The notes beneath the pieces are model-generated. The model was not told the DNA's origin, did no database searches, and saw only the letters and a program-made list of their open reading frames with translations. 32,311 nucleotides of DNA from Candidatus Daviesbacteria bacterium (lineage in GTDB: Bacteria; Patescibacteriota; Microgenomatia; Daviesbacterales; UBA10151): assembly GCA_030699125.1 (NCBI GenBank), contig JAUYKM010000009.1:172647-204957 (forward strand), read 5' to 3'. Position 1 is the stretch's first letter. Every line of letters starts with the position of its first letter. The position numbers were made by a program, and so were the translations under genes. Of the stretch, positions 8,636 to 17,761 are shown piece after piece.

Positions 8636-10377
8636 CACAAGGTAGATAGTTTGTCGCGTAAAGCATCGGTAATATTTATCAATCGGTCCTTACCCTCCAG
8701 ATGGAAACCATATATTCTATTAATTGGGAATGGTTTTGCAGGTAGTCCGTATGCTTTGAGAGATTCTCCACTTTGAACAGCGGCGATAACTTCTTTAACA
8801 TCAGACATAGGAATTGGTAACCCCTCACCCTCTCTTAAATTATAAATTAAAGCCATATGAGGAGGAAAACCGAAGGTAATCACATCATGGATGATGCCTC
8901 CATTTGTTCCGTCACCCTCAAAATAAAAGATGAGAGGTTGTTTATCCTTTCCTACATCAGGAATGGTGGGGATACTTTTCCAGACTCTATCGCTTATTGA
9001 ACTGCTTCTTATTTGGGTAAGCTCGCTTAAATAATTTCTAGTGGAAAAAAGGTGAATAATCAAAAGCAATGAAAAAAGGGCCAGCAAAATTCTTTGCTGT
9101 GTTACATTTTTTGTCAAACTTAAGATTATTGATAAAAATATAGTAGTAGCCATACCGGTAACAATTAGGTACCTGTGAGTTGTCAAGTACAAACTATTGG
9201 GAACCCACCACCAGGCAAAGAAGAAGGATAACAAGAGCCAGCATAAGGCCAGGAACAATCCGTCAGAATAGCTCTTTTTGAATGACTTCAGTAAAATAAT
9301 CAATCCCAAAATTAAAATATAACCTCCAAATAAAACTAGTAAGATGAGAGCAGAGTTCGAAAAAGTTTGGCGGTTCCCAAGATAAATAAAAACAACCAGG
9401 ATATTCCAAACAAAGCTTAGTATTACCCCATCACGAAACAATTTTTTAATATTAGCCTTAATATTTATTTGTAAAATAAACAAGATTATTATAAAAAGTA
9501 AGTAAGATGGAATTATGGCGAATATGAACAGCTGTGTTCCTGAAGAAATCAGTCTCCCTCCTCCCAATATATTATCAGGGATAAAAGTGCTGCCAATGGT
9601 GGCTATTGGATAGGCAAGAAAGTCGAACTTTCCTTCCGAAAGCATCGCCAAATCTGTTTTTATTCCCAGCATAAATCTTTCTGCCGGTTCCTGTTTGGGA
9701 CCCTGCGATTCTCCTCCGTACCTGATAATTAAGAAAACCATAACTATTACTAATAATCTAAATAACACCGCTTTAGCAATTTGCTTATTTCTATTTTTAA
9801 TTAGCCAAAATAATTCCAGGAGGAAAATCAGGAAAATCGAACCATGCATTCTAATGGGAGTAACCACATAGGCAAGATAATAAAAAATTGCAGCTGGAAA
9901 AATAAGTTTTTTTGAAGCCGTTTCCCTAGACTTTAAAAAAAAGAATAAGAAAAAATTAAAAAGAGCGATTGTTACATATGTAGGCATATTAAAAACCCAG
10001 TTGGTAGTATCTAGTCCGGCCGAAGTGATTGAGAAAAAGAGAACAGCAAAATATGCTGCTATTTTGCTGTTTGTGAAATAAATTATCAGAGGATAAAAAG
10101 AAAGAGCCGCAATAAATCTTAATGCAAACGATGTTAAGTAATATGGAAGTGAGCTAAATCCATAAATGTTATACAAAAAACCCATTAAAATATCTTGAGC
10201 CCCGTATGGTGTTAAAAAGTAACTAAGATGCGTTTCACCCCTTACAGATTGTGGACCCAAATGCTCTATATACCTCCAAAAAGCCAACCAATCATCTCCA
10301 AACAGGGATAAATTAAAACTTGGTAAAAAAGCAATTAAACTAAATAAAAGTATTAATATGAAAGGTAATAAAAACAC
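8635..10377 (-). CDS. Polytopic GT-C-like membrane protein, 600-aa paralog family member 3 (580 aa)
   Basis: Begins with a GTG codon at 10377; the next in-frame ATG lies deep inside the conserved region. After one membrane helix comes FNLSLFGDDWLAFWRY (Asp28-Asp29-Trp30), the probable acidic catalytic motif of a GT-C enzyme. Other landmarks are TPIRMHG (173-179), TFIPDN (264-269) and THRYLIV (400-406) at the start of a late helix. The soluble tail, about residues 440-580, contains LIFYFEGDGTN (482-492), FGFPPHMALIY and a final IYGFHLEGKDRL. That tail is very close to that of the 589-residue protein at 15976-17745, so these two are the nearest paralogs. The 39-base gap upstream shows no clear ribosome-binding site. 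Sugar and acceptor are unknown. Confidence 0.77.
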   Translation of the reverse strand: MFLLPFILILLFSLIAFLPSFNLSLFGDDWLAFWRYIEHLGPQSVRGETHLSYFLTPYGAQDILMGFLYNIYGFSSLPYYLTSFALRFIAALSFYPLIIYFTNSKIAAYFAVLFFSITSAGLDTTNWVFNMPTYVTIALFNFFLFFFLKSRETASKKLIFPAAIFYYLAYVVTPIRMHGSIFLIFLLELFWLIKNRNKQIAKAVLFRLLVIVMVFLIIRYGGESQGPKQEPAERFMLGIKTDLAMLSEGKFDFLAYPIATIGSTFIPDNILGGGRLISSGTQLFIFAIIPSYLLFIIILFILQINIKANIKKLFRDGVILSFVWNILVVFIYLGNRQTFSNSALILLVLFGGYILILGLIILLKSFKKSYSDGLFLALCWLLLSFFFAWWWVPNSLYLTTHRYLIVTGMATTIFLSIILSLTKNVTQQRILLALFSLLLIIHLFSTRNYLSELTQIRSSSISDRVWKSIPTIPDVGKDKQPLIFYFEGDGTNGGIIHDVITFGFPPHMALIYNLREGEGLPIPMSDVKEVIAAVQSGESLKAYGLPAKPFPINRIYGFHLEGKDRLINITDALRDKLSTL

Positions 10378-10416
10378 ACTTTGATAATACTTAATATTTA
10401 ATTAAATTAGCAAGCT

Positions 10417-12771
10417 TCAATTACGATATGTTTTCCAAAGCTTGACTCCATTACCTAAGCCTGACCAAATTAGTTTAGCTTCACAAGAACAAATGGTTTT
10501 AGGATCAACGGTTTCTCCTAAAACCAGATAATCATACCAATCAGAAAATTTACCATATTGTTTAGGCTCAACATCAATTAAGCCGTTATAGAATGCTCCA
10601 CCGGGTTTTGAGTAGAGCTGCCGATTTATGAGTAATAGTCTTAATGCTCTAAAAATATTCTCAGTAATATTAGGTGGATAATCTATATAATATTTTCCCT
10701 TCATAGGAGCAATTCGATTCAGTTCGGAAAAGGTGCCTACTAAATTTTGTGCTTCATACAGATATTTATCCAAAACCTGGTAAATAATGATATCACTGGG
10801 AATCTCAAAAGGGTAGCCAAAAAGAATATATCCGGAAAATTGATGCATAGGTTTAAAATAGTAAGGGTTTTGTAAATCGTCTTGTCTACTTTTAGGCAAA
10901 TTTGTACGATACTCGCGGCTTGTAATAATATAATCTACTCCGAGTATTTTAAAAGTTTCCGGGTTAAGGGTATAGTAAAAATCGAAAAAATCAGGACTAG
11001 TATCGTAAAGACCGAACACAAAGGGCTTGGAAGGCCAAATAGGTGTTAATACACCTGCTTCCCTTGCAAGTTCCAAATTTGAAATAGAAACAGGATTTGT
11101 ATAAATCAATGAAATAACATCTTTGTCATAAGCTATGTTTTTTTTAATCCATTCGTATACTAGATTAATATTTGGTTTAGTGGTTATTAGGAAATTTTCC
11201 TTTTTCCTCGGAAAAAGATTTACAAAGATAGGTGTGATAGATGTTATGAGAATCCAAATAATGAGATAGTTAAGTAAAATTTTAAAGATCGCAATTTTGA
11301 ATTTTATAAAATTTAAAAAGTATACAATTAAAAAGGCGATACCTAATCCTGAAAAATAAAAAGACCATGTTAAAAATCGATTTCCATTCGGATTTGTATA
11401 TCCTTTAGGTACTAATCCGAAATAAGCTACAAGGGAAGTAGCAGCGCAAATTAATAAGATCCATATTAATATCTTGTCTGGAAAATTTTCATGATTTCTA
11501 CTCTTAGAATAAACAAATGCGCTTATTAGTAGTATAAGCAACTGGATATAAATGGCGGGATGAAACCATGCTAGTGGATTGTATTGTTCATCTGAAAAAA
11601 ATTTATTAGACGATTGATTCAAACGGTAAGTTCTATACAGGTATTCTCCATCAGGAGGGAAAATAAGTAAGAATTTAATTCCATATCTATTCAGTATTGA
11701 TTCCGTAACGATTCCTCCCTGAAAAAGAATTAGGGGTAAACTAACAGCAATGAGAATTAACACGTATTTTGCAAGTTTTTTAAAGGTGATTAAATAAGAG
11801 GCAAAAATAATGGCAGGGAAGGACAGTATAAAGATTGATTCATTTATAAGTGCAATGGCGGCTATAAAGATTGTTAAAACAAATATTACCCATCTTTTAT
11901 TATTTGGAAACAGCAGTGGAATTAATGCTGCCAAAAATAAGGAAAGACCTAAAGAGTGATGTAGAAAATAGATTAATGTGTCTACCTCTCCAAATGTGCC
12001 GTAATGTTCGAAAGATCTAGTGAGGGTCGGTAAATTTTTAAGCCAATTTATTAACCCGTTCTCCAAATTAATACTAAAATTAATTGGCCAGGCCAACATT
12101 ATATTCCCGATGGAAATTAAGCCGAATATTGGTGGAATAAATGATGTGATAAACCATTTAAAATTATTTAAGCTATCTTTTAGAAAAATATACGTTAGGA
12201 TTTGACCAATACATATAAGCAAAATGAAACTCAAAAAGGCATGTATGAAGTAGTAAGAGGCTGATGTAAAAATCTTTAAAGATGCCAAAAGCTCTAAGCC
12301 TCCAATATGGTAAAAAATAATATATGCCGGTTGCCAAGGTTGATATATAGGGTAATCTCCTCTAATAAATCTTGAAGTTAATGTGTAATAAACTGTTGAG
12401 TCGGCGCCATCAATAATTGAATGGGCTGCAATCTGATACGAAAAAATTACCCATATTGTTAGGGAAACAATCCAAAAGTATTTCTCGCTACCTTTCGGAA
12501 ACTCGATTTTATAAGATGGAATCTTAAAATGTACAATTATAGCAAAAATAATTTGTATTAATAAACTGAAATAAATAACAGGAGGACCTTTGATGACATG
12601 GGCCAATAAATTAATTACAAAGATATGGAAGGTGATACCAAACAATAGGCCTACTGGGAGTAAAATTTGTGCCCTGTTGTCTTTAGTTGCTCTTTTTATT
12701 ATTATTAAGCCAGTTATCAGTAAGATTAGGCAATAAAAAAATATCTTAAAATAGATTAGAATATCTATCAT
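10417..12771 (-). CDS. Large polytopic membrane protein, GT-C/oligosaccharyltransferase-like (784 aa)
   Basis: Roughly the first 520 residues alternate hydrophobic helices and loops; the last 260 are mostly soluble. The loop IIDGADSTVYYT (119-130), then SRFIRGDYPIYQPW and YIIFYHIGGLELLASL, resembles the acidic first loop and DYP-like segment of GT-C/STT3-type proteins. NGNRFLTWSFYFSG later carries the Arg-aromatic motif seen in the other GT-C-like proteins here. The C-terminal part has FKILGVDYIITSREYR, a phrase typical of large bacterial membrane glycosyltransferases of the YfhO/GT-C type. It is longer than, and not obviously homologous to, the four 600-residue paralogs. It starts at ATG 12771, seven bases after a methyltransferase gene. 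The exact family is not certain. Confidence 0.7.
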   Translation of the reverse strand: MIDILIYFKIFFYCLILLITGLIIIKRATKDNRAQILLPVGLLFGITFHIFVINLLAHVIKGPPVIYFSLLIQIIFAIIVHFKIPSYKIEFPKGSEKYFWIVSLTIWVIFSYQIAAHSIIDGADSTVYYTLTSRFIRGDYPIYQPWQPAYIIFYHIGGLELLASLKIFTSASYYFIHAFLSFILLICIGQILTYIFLKDSLNNFKWFITSFIPPIFGLISIGNIMLAWPINFSINLENGLINWLKNLPTLTRSFEHYGTFGEVDTLIYFLHHSLGLSLFLAALIPLLFPNNKRWVIFVLTIFIAAIALINESIFILSFPAIIFASYLITFKKLAKYVLILIAVSLPLILFQGGIVTESILNRYGIKFLLIFPPDGEYLYRTYRLNQSSNKFFSDEQYNPLAWFHPAIYIQLLILLISAFVYSKSRNHENFPDKILIWILLICAATSLVAYFGLVPKGYTNPNGNRFLTWSFYFSGLGIAFLIVYFLNFIKFKIAIFKILLNYLIIWILITSITPIFVNLFPRKKENFLITTKPNINLVYEWIKKNIAYDKDVISLIYTNPVSISNLELAREAGVLTPIWPSKPFVFGLYDTSPDFFDFYYTLNPETFKILGVDYIITSREYRTNLPKSRQDDLQNPYYFKPMHQFSGYILFGYPFEIPSDIIIYQVLDKYLYEAQNLVGTFSELNRIAPMKGKYYIDYPPNITENIFRALRLLLINRQLYSKPGGAFYNGLIDVEPKQYGKFSDWYDYLVLGETVDPKTICSCEAKLIWSGLGNGVKLWKTYRN

Positions 12772-12778
12772 CCAGTTA

Positions 12779-13660
12779 TTATTTTATAGGTTTTAAACCT
12801 AACGAAGTGGTGTGCATTCCAAATAACCTTAATACTTTGACATTTTCCATCTGTTCTGCCAATTTGATCATAGGAATTATGATCAGTTTATCCCATGCAA
12901 ATTTTGCCATCCCATTTATATTTTTCCATTCAATAAACAGATCAGTATATCTTAGGATGTGGGGGAACAATATCATGCCAGTTGTTTTAATATTTGTGAA
13001 TCCAGCCTGCTTAAGCCATTTTCTTTGTTCCCAGGGAAAATATGAAGGTTCATAACTGGTGATGTGTTTAAATAACTTATTTGTTAATTCATTTACAAAA
13101 TATGAACCCCACATATCAAGCTTATTATTAACCCCTGTTATAAATATCCCGCCTGGTTTTAAAACCCTAAATGCCTCATTAACTGCTTGTTGATTTTCTC
13201 TAATATGCTCAATGGTCCCGAAACTGAAAACTATATCAAAGGTATTAGATTTGAAAGGTAGTTTTCGTATATCCCCTACTTTAAAGTTTTTAACATTCAA
13301 TTTTTTTGAAAAATTTCTTCTGGCCAGTTTAACAACTTCTTTTGATAAGTCAACACCAAAATACTCATACTTTCTTTGTATAAACCAATCAGCCAATGTG
13401 GCAGTCATAGTTGCCTCATTGTAGAGATCAAGTTTTAATACTTTAAGACCCTTCTCATTAGGCACCCATTTCCTTAAATGTTTAGTAATAATTTTGACAA
13501 AATAGAGGTCCGTAAGTGTAGCCTTTTTTAATTCTTTATGTGGACTATTTTTAACAACAGCATCCCATCTTTTATCCAGATCCTTATTTATTTTTTCCCA
13601 ATTATGATAAAAATCGTTTTTATCGTATGTAGATAAACCGGGGGAGAGTCTAATTCTCAT
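12779..13660 (-). CDS. Class I SAM-dependent methyltransferase with atypical motif I (293 aa)
   Basis: Predicted to methylate a sugar or related glycan precursor in the cytoplasm. The core follows the Methyltransf_11 pattern: FGVDLS (101-106) with the acidic residue binding the SAM ribose, GDIRKLPF (119-126), [13 protein letters not shown] (131-143) and VLKPGGIFI. Motif I is unusual: where most class I enzymes have a glycine-rich E/DxGxGxG loop, this one reads [10 protein letters not shown] (74-83). I recall similar K-x-D-L variants in some methyltransferases, so activity is not excluded. The ATG at 13660 overlaps the decarboxylase stop by four bases (ATGA), and the 784-residue membrane protein follows after seven bases. 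Confidence 0.82.
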   Translation of the reverse strand: MRIRLSPGLSTYDKNDFYHNWEKINKDLDKRWDAVVKNSPHKELKKATLTDLYFVKIITKHLRKWVPNEKGLKVLKLDLYNEATMTATLADWFIQRKYEYFGVDLSKEVVKLARRNFSKKLNVKNFKVGDIRKLPFKSNTFDIVFSFGTIEHIRENQQAVNEAFRVLKPGGIFITGVNNKLDMWGSYFVNELTNKLFKHITSYEPSYFPWEQRKWLKQAGFTNIKTTGMILFPHILRYTDLFIEWKNINGMAKFAWDKLIIIPMIKLAEQMENVKVLRLFGMHTTSLGLKPIK

Positions 13661-14979
13661 AGTAATTTATTAAGTATATCTGAGGGGCTTTCCTTCTTTC
13701 TTAAGTAAGTAAGTTGTCCTTTATCAGTAATAAATAATGCATCGGGTCTGAGCAGAGTAAACTGATTTGAGCGACTTAAAGAATATGCACCAGCATCTAA
13801 GACTATCACGACGTCTCCTACTTCCATCTTAGGCATTTTTTGGTCAACAGCTAAAACGTCTGCAGTGTTAAGTGACGGACCCGCTATATTATATTTATGG
13901 TTTGTCCTTGAGTTTATTTTATTTGCTACTATAAAACCACGCCGAATAAAGAAAATACTTTCAGGGATTAAATTTATACCACCGTCAATAAATATCCATT
14001 TATCCTTAACTGCTACAACTTTTGTTACTAGAATGCCAGTATCTGATACTATAAATCTCCCCGGTTCTAGAATAAGCTTCAGATTTCCCAGATTATATTT
14101 ATCAACTTGATTTTTAAAACGGTTAGCGATTCTTTTTCCGAAATCCTCTATTGGCGCTGCTTTACTATAATTTGAGATACCAGCCTTTTCTAAAATTACA
14201 TTTTGCAATGAATAATAATTAAGGCTTTGGATGCCGTATCCTCCGCCGATATTAATTTCTTCTATATTTATATTAAGTTCTGACTTGAGTATGGAAGCAA
14301 GTTGGATAAGCCTATCGACAGCCTTTTCATAATAAGAAGGATCAGTAATCATAGAACCAATATGGGTTGAGATAGCTATTGGTTCTATGTGAGACATCCC
14401 TTTTGCGATTCTATAACTGTCAACTGCTCTGGATATAGGAACTCCAAATTTAGCAATGTATCCTTCAATAAAACTCTTTAAAATAGACATTTTAATTTCA
14501 GGAAATATCCTGAAGCTTATTCTCACTCTTTTATTTATTCTTTTAGCGATAGTATTTAACCTTATTAATTCGTCTACTGAGTCTACGTTAAAGGTTTTAA
14601 TATTCTTCTTTATAGCATTTGCAATATCTTCATCTGTCCAAGCCGGGCCATCAAGTATTATTTGTTGACCCCTAAAGCCTGCCTTTTCCGCAAGTAATAT
14701 TTCCAGATATGATGCAGCTTCAGTAGATGCATTTAAGTCAAGTAATGTTTTAAGTATCTTAGTTTCATAATTTGTCTTGATTGAATAATAAATTCCAGTG
14801 TTTCGATAATATTGATTAAATGCTTTATAAAATAGTTGATAATTATCGATAAGTCGTTTCTGAGAAAAAATAAAAAACGGACTTTCAAATCTACTGGTAA
14901 GTGTTTTAATTAGAATTTGATCAAAAAAAACCTGTTTTTTCCTGATATTAATACCGCTTAATTTAATTTTAGGTTGCAT
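13657..14979 (-). CDS. PLP-dependent decarboxylase, LysA/ODC group with catalytic Cys replaced (440 aa)
   Basis: Belongs to the alanine-racemase-fold decarboxylases (diaminopimelate and ornithine/arginine decarboxylase group). The barrel domain shows YYSIKTN with PLP lysine Lys68, His206 in STHIGS (stacks on PLP), the phosphate-binding GGGYG (245-249) and EPGRF (305-309). The C-terminal beta domain shows DAGAYSLS (395-402) with Tyr399. In LysA/ODC a G-P-x-C-E-S-x-D motif gives the catalytic cysteine from the partner subunit; here it reads GPSLNTAD (367-374), with Leu370 at the cysteine position. Substrate is unknown. Related proteins occur in exopolysaccharide/exosortase clusters. It starts four bases after the epimerase gene and its stop overlaps the next methyltransferase start (ATGA). 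Confidence 0.88.
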   Translation of the reverse strand: MQPKIKLSGINIRKKQVFFDQILIKTLTSRFESPFFIFSQKRLIDNYQLFYKAFNQYYRNTGIYYSIKTNYETKILKTLLDLNASTEAASYLEILLAEKAGFRGQQIILDGPAWTDEDIANAIKKNIKTFNVDSVDELIRLNTIAKRINKRVRISFRIFPEIKMSILKSFIEGYIAKFGVPISRAVDSYRIAKGMSHIEPIAISTHIGSMITDPSYYEKAVDRLIQLASILKSELNINIEEINIGGGYGIQSLNYYSLQNVILEKAGISNYSKAAPIEDFGKRIANRFKNQVDKYNLGNLKLILEPGRFIVSDTGILVTKVVAVKDKWIFIDGGINLIPESIFFIRRGFIVANKINSRTNHKYNIAGPSLNTADVLAVDQKMPKMEVGDVVIVLDAGAYSLSRSNQFTLLRPDALFITDKGQLTYLRKKESPSDILNKLL

Positions 14980-14983
14980 ATTT

Positions 14984-15979
14984 TTATAAAGCCCTTATGG
15001 CATTTTTTATCCCTTTTTCATAATCAATTTTAGGATTAAATTTCAACTCTTTTTTAGCCTTCCTAGTATCATAACTAAAATTATCAGTTAATGTATAGAC
15101 CTTAACTGGTGAGATAAATGGTTCTTTTTTAAATAAATTTGGCAGTAACATAAATCCTATTTTATATATCAATTCATAAATATAGGCAACCAATAGAACT
15201 GGTAATCTAGGAATATATTTTAAAGATATTTTAATATTTAATTCTTTTCTTATTAACAAAAGTAAGTTATAAAGTGTTATTGGTTTAGCTGCTGCTAAGA
15301 TATAAGTTTGATTATGTCCGCCCATTTCTATAGCATTAATGAATCCTTGTACCAGGTCGTCTATGTAAATTAGGTGCAGAAGATTTTTTCCATTTCCAAT
15401 GATCAAAAATCTATTGTTTTTAACAAGGCTAATCATCTTCACCAGCATTCCTCGTTCGTTATCATTTGGACCATAAATTATTGCCGGCCTGATAATTGTA
15501 TAAGGAATATTGAAGTTACTAGATAATTCTTTGGTAATTTCCTCTGCTCTAATTTTACTTTTACCATAGATCCCCAATCCTGAAAGAAGAGAAGTTTCGT
15601 CTGCTGGAATTTTAGATAATCTTCCCATAGCGTAAACTGAGCTTGTGATTATAATATGTTTCAAAGAGGATTCTTTGCTAAAAAATTTTTTAATAACCTC
15701 GCTATTAATCTTAAAAAACTCTTCCTTAACCCCCCAGTTTGCTCTGATACCGGCAAGATTTACTAAGATATCACACTTATTCAATTGCCCGATAAAGGTT
15801 TTATGATGGGTTAAATCTCCCAATATCACCTTTATGCCCATTTTCATAAAGAAGGGGGTATCTGATTTTTTCCTTAATAGAACTGTAATCAGATATTTTC
15901 TTTTATTAAGCTTCTTGACTAAATGTCTACCCACAAAGCCACTTGCACCAGTTATAAACAATTTCTTTTTGGGAGTCAT
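14984..15979 (-). CDS. NAD(P)-dependent epimerase/dehydratase, extended SDR (331 aa)
   Basis: A sugar-nucleotide-modifying extended short-chain dehydrogenase. The N-terminal Rossmann motif is TGASGFVG (10-17). The catalytic set is Ser113/Ser114 in IITSSVYAMG and Tyr138-x3-Lys142 in IYGKSK. IIRPAIIYGPND matches the substrate-domain entry of WcaG-like enzymes. Length is normal. The reaction (4-epimerisation, 4-reduction or other) cannot be read from the sequence. Its ATG at 15979 overlaps the stop of the preceding GT-C-like gene by four bases (ATGA), and it ends four bases before the decarboxylase start. It is one of two SDR epimerase-like proteins in the window, and the two are not close copies. 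Confidence 0.88.
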   Translation of the reverse strand: MTPKKKLFITGASGFVGRHLVKKLNKRKYLITVLLRKKSDTPFFMKMGIKVILGDLTHHKTFIGQLNKCDILVNLAGIRANWGVKEEFFKINSEVIKKFFSKESSLKHIIITSSVYAMGRLSKIPADETSLLSGLGIYGKSKIRAEEITKELSSNFNIPYTIIRPAIIYGPNDNERGMLVKMISLVKNNRFLIIGNGKNLLHLIYIDDLVQGFINAIEMGGHNQTYILAAAKPITLYNLLLLIRKELNIKISLKYIPRLPVLLVAYIYELIYKIGFMLLPNLFKKEPFISPVKVYTLTDNFSYDTRKAKKELKFNPKIDYEKGIKNAIRAL

Positions 15980-17745
15980 TTTAAATCTATTAGTTTCCTT
16001 CTAGTACTCTCGGTTGTATCGATTAAATTATCTTTTCCTTCTAGGCGGAAAGAATAAATCTGTTCAACAGGGATAGGTTTTTGAGGGCGATTGTGTGGTG
16101 CTAAAGATTTGCCATCTATGACTGCAGATGTTACGTCTTTCCATTCGCTCATAGGTATAGGCATCAAATTTTCCTCAGTGATCTTATAAATTATTCCCAT
16201 ATGGGGAGGAAAACCAAAGGTTATGCTATCACCAACTATGGCTGCATTTGTACCATCTCCCTCAAAATAAAATATTAAGGGTTCAGTACTCCTCCCAACC
16301 TCCGGTATATAAGGCATAGAAGACCAAATTTTTCTCACTGTTTCCCTACTGTGAGTTTTATATTGCTGGTTTAGATAATTTCGAACAGTGTTAGAATGAA
16401 TAAGCAAAAAAATGCTGCCAATCACAAGTAATGTCAGTATACTCTTAGAATTTTTTCCAAGTCCAATTATCATTGCCAAAAGCAGGGATATGCCTACACC
16501 TGAAATTATTAAATAACGGTGACTAGTTAAAAAAATAGATCCTGGCGATACCCACCAAGGATATAGGAAAGAAATAATTGTCCATGCAAGGGCAATCAGA
16601 AGCCCACCCCTTACAGAGATATCTTCCTTCAGGAAAATAATTAATGAGAAAATTATAATCAAGAAATCCCCCCCTATTAGGAGTAAAGATATATAATTTA
16701 CATTGGAAAATGTAGTCAAGTTAAATTTGGAGATCACGGAAACAAATATAGCCCAGAATACTGACAGAGAGAGTAAGGTAGGAAAAAATTTGCCACTTAA
16801 ATTTTTAATGCTTTTATATAAAATAATTGCTAAGATAGAAAAAATAAAGAAAATTGGTACAAATATTTTTGATAAATACTGACTCAAAGAAGTGATTTCC
16901 CCTCCATGACGTAAGAAAGAATCCGGGATAAGCATACTTCCTATGGTAGCGACTGGATAAAACAAAAAATCAAAGCGACCTTGAGAAAAGAAAGAAAGGG
17001 TGTTATTTAATCCATTGTTGATTCCAATGACAGGATTGCCACTGATACTTTCCTTAAGACCAAGAAAATAAATCATTAAAAAGATTAGAAAAAATCCCCC
17101 CAGTCTCATTAAACTCGATTTGACTACTTTTCTACCCCTCTCAGATATCACCCAAAAAATTTCTAAAAAGATCATAAAAGGTAATAGTCCGTGAGCTCGA
17201 ATTGGATTAGAAGTAAATGTTAAGAAAAAGAAAAGGTAAGATAGAAATAGATATTTTATTTTTTTCTCTTGACGGAATCTGAAGTAAAACAGGAGAAGAA
17301 GATTAAAAAAGATTATTGCCAGATATGACGGCATGTTAAATACCCAAGCACTTGTTTCAAGGCCGATACTTGAGAATAAGAAAAAAAAACAGGCAAATAG
17401 GGCCGCAACTTTTTTCTTAGTGATATAAAATGCGGGCAAATAGAGAGAAAAACTGGCAATTACTCTTAGAATGTATGAGGTAAGAAAATAAATGTTTGAA
17501 TCTTGACCAAAGATTTTATATAGAGAGGCCATGATGGTATCTTGAGGACCATAAGAGTTAAAGAAATAGGTGAATCGATTAAAATAATCAGCAGAATAGG
17601 GGCCTAAGTGTTTAGGAGTTTCTGTATAGTAAAAATATCTAAATATGGTTAGCCAGTCATCCCCAAAAAGACCGAGATTAAAAAAGGGCATAAAGATTAC
17701 TACATTAATCAGCAAAATTAAAAGAGTAGTGAATAAAAGAATCAT
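15976..17745 (-). CDS. Polytopic GT-C-like membrane protein, 600-aa paralog family member 4 (589 aa)
   Basis: The open frame extends to 17820, but I place the start at ATG 17745. From there the protein aligns with the start of its closest paralog at 8635-10377 (both reach LFGDDW about 28 residues in), and the overlap with the upstream methyltransferase gene disappears, leaving 16 bases. Landmarks numbered from that Met: LFGDDWLTIFRY (27-38), NPIRAHG (180-186), MLIPDSF (271-277) and TSHRYLIISG (407-416). The soluble tail has PLIFYFEGDGTN, FGFPPHMGIIY and a final IYSFRLEGKDNL. Around a dozen membrane helices are visible. Probably a GT-C glycosyltransferase using a polyprenyl-phosphate donor (inference). 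Its two-gene separation from the closest paralog suggests a duplication followed by rearrangement. Confidence 0.77.
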   Translation of the reverse strand: MILLFTTLLILLINVVIFMPFFNLGLFGDDWLTIFRYFYYTETPKHLGPYSADYFNRFTYFFNSYGPQDTIMASLYKIFGQDSNIYFLTSYILRVIASFSLYLPAFYITKKKVAALFACFFFLFSSIGLETSAWVFNMPSYLAIIFFNLLLLFYFRFRQEKKIKYLFLSYLFFFLTFTSNPIRAHGLLPFMIFLEIFWVISERGRKVVKSSLMRLGGFFLIFLMIYFLGLKESISGNPVIGINNGLNNTLSFFSQGRFDFLFYPVATIGSMLIPDSFLRHGGEITSLSQYLSKIFVPIFFIFSILAIILYKSIKNLSGKFFPTLLSLSVFWAIFVSVISKFNLTTFSNVNYISLLLIGGDFLIIIFSLIIFLKEDISVRGGLLIALAWTIISFLYPWWVSPGSIFLTSHRYLIISGVGISLLLAMIIGLGKNSKSILTLLVIGSIFLLIHSNTVRNYLNQQYKTHSRETVRKIWSSMPYIPEVGRSTEPLIFYFEGDGTNAAIVGDSITFGFPPHMGIIYKITEENLMPIPMSEWKDVTSAVIDGKSLAPHNRPQKPIPVEQIYSFRLEGKDNLIDTTESTRRKLIDLK

Positions 17746-17761
17746 ATTGCAAATATAAAAG

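Noticed and set aside
12807-14668. Several 60-82-residue plus-strand frames opposite the methyltransferase and decarboxylase genes
   Set aside because: They are antisense to well-supported genes, show no motifs, and probably arise because stop codons are sparse opposite AT-rich coding sequence.
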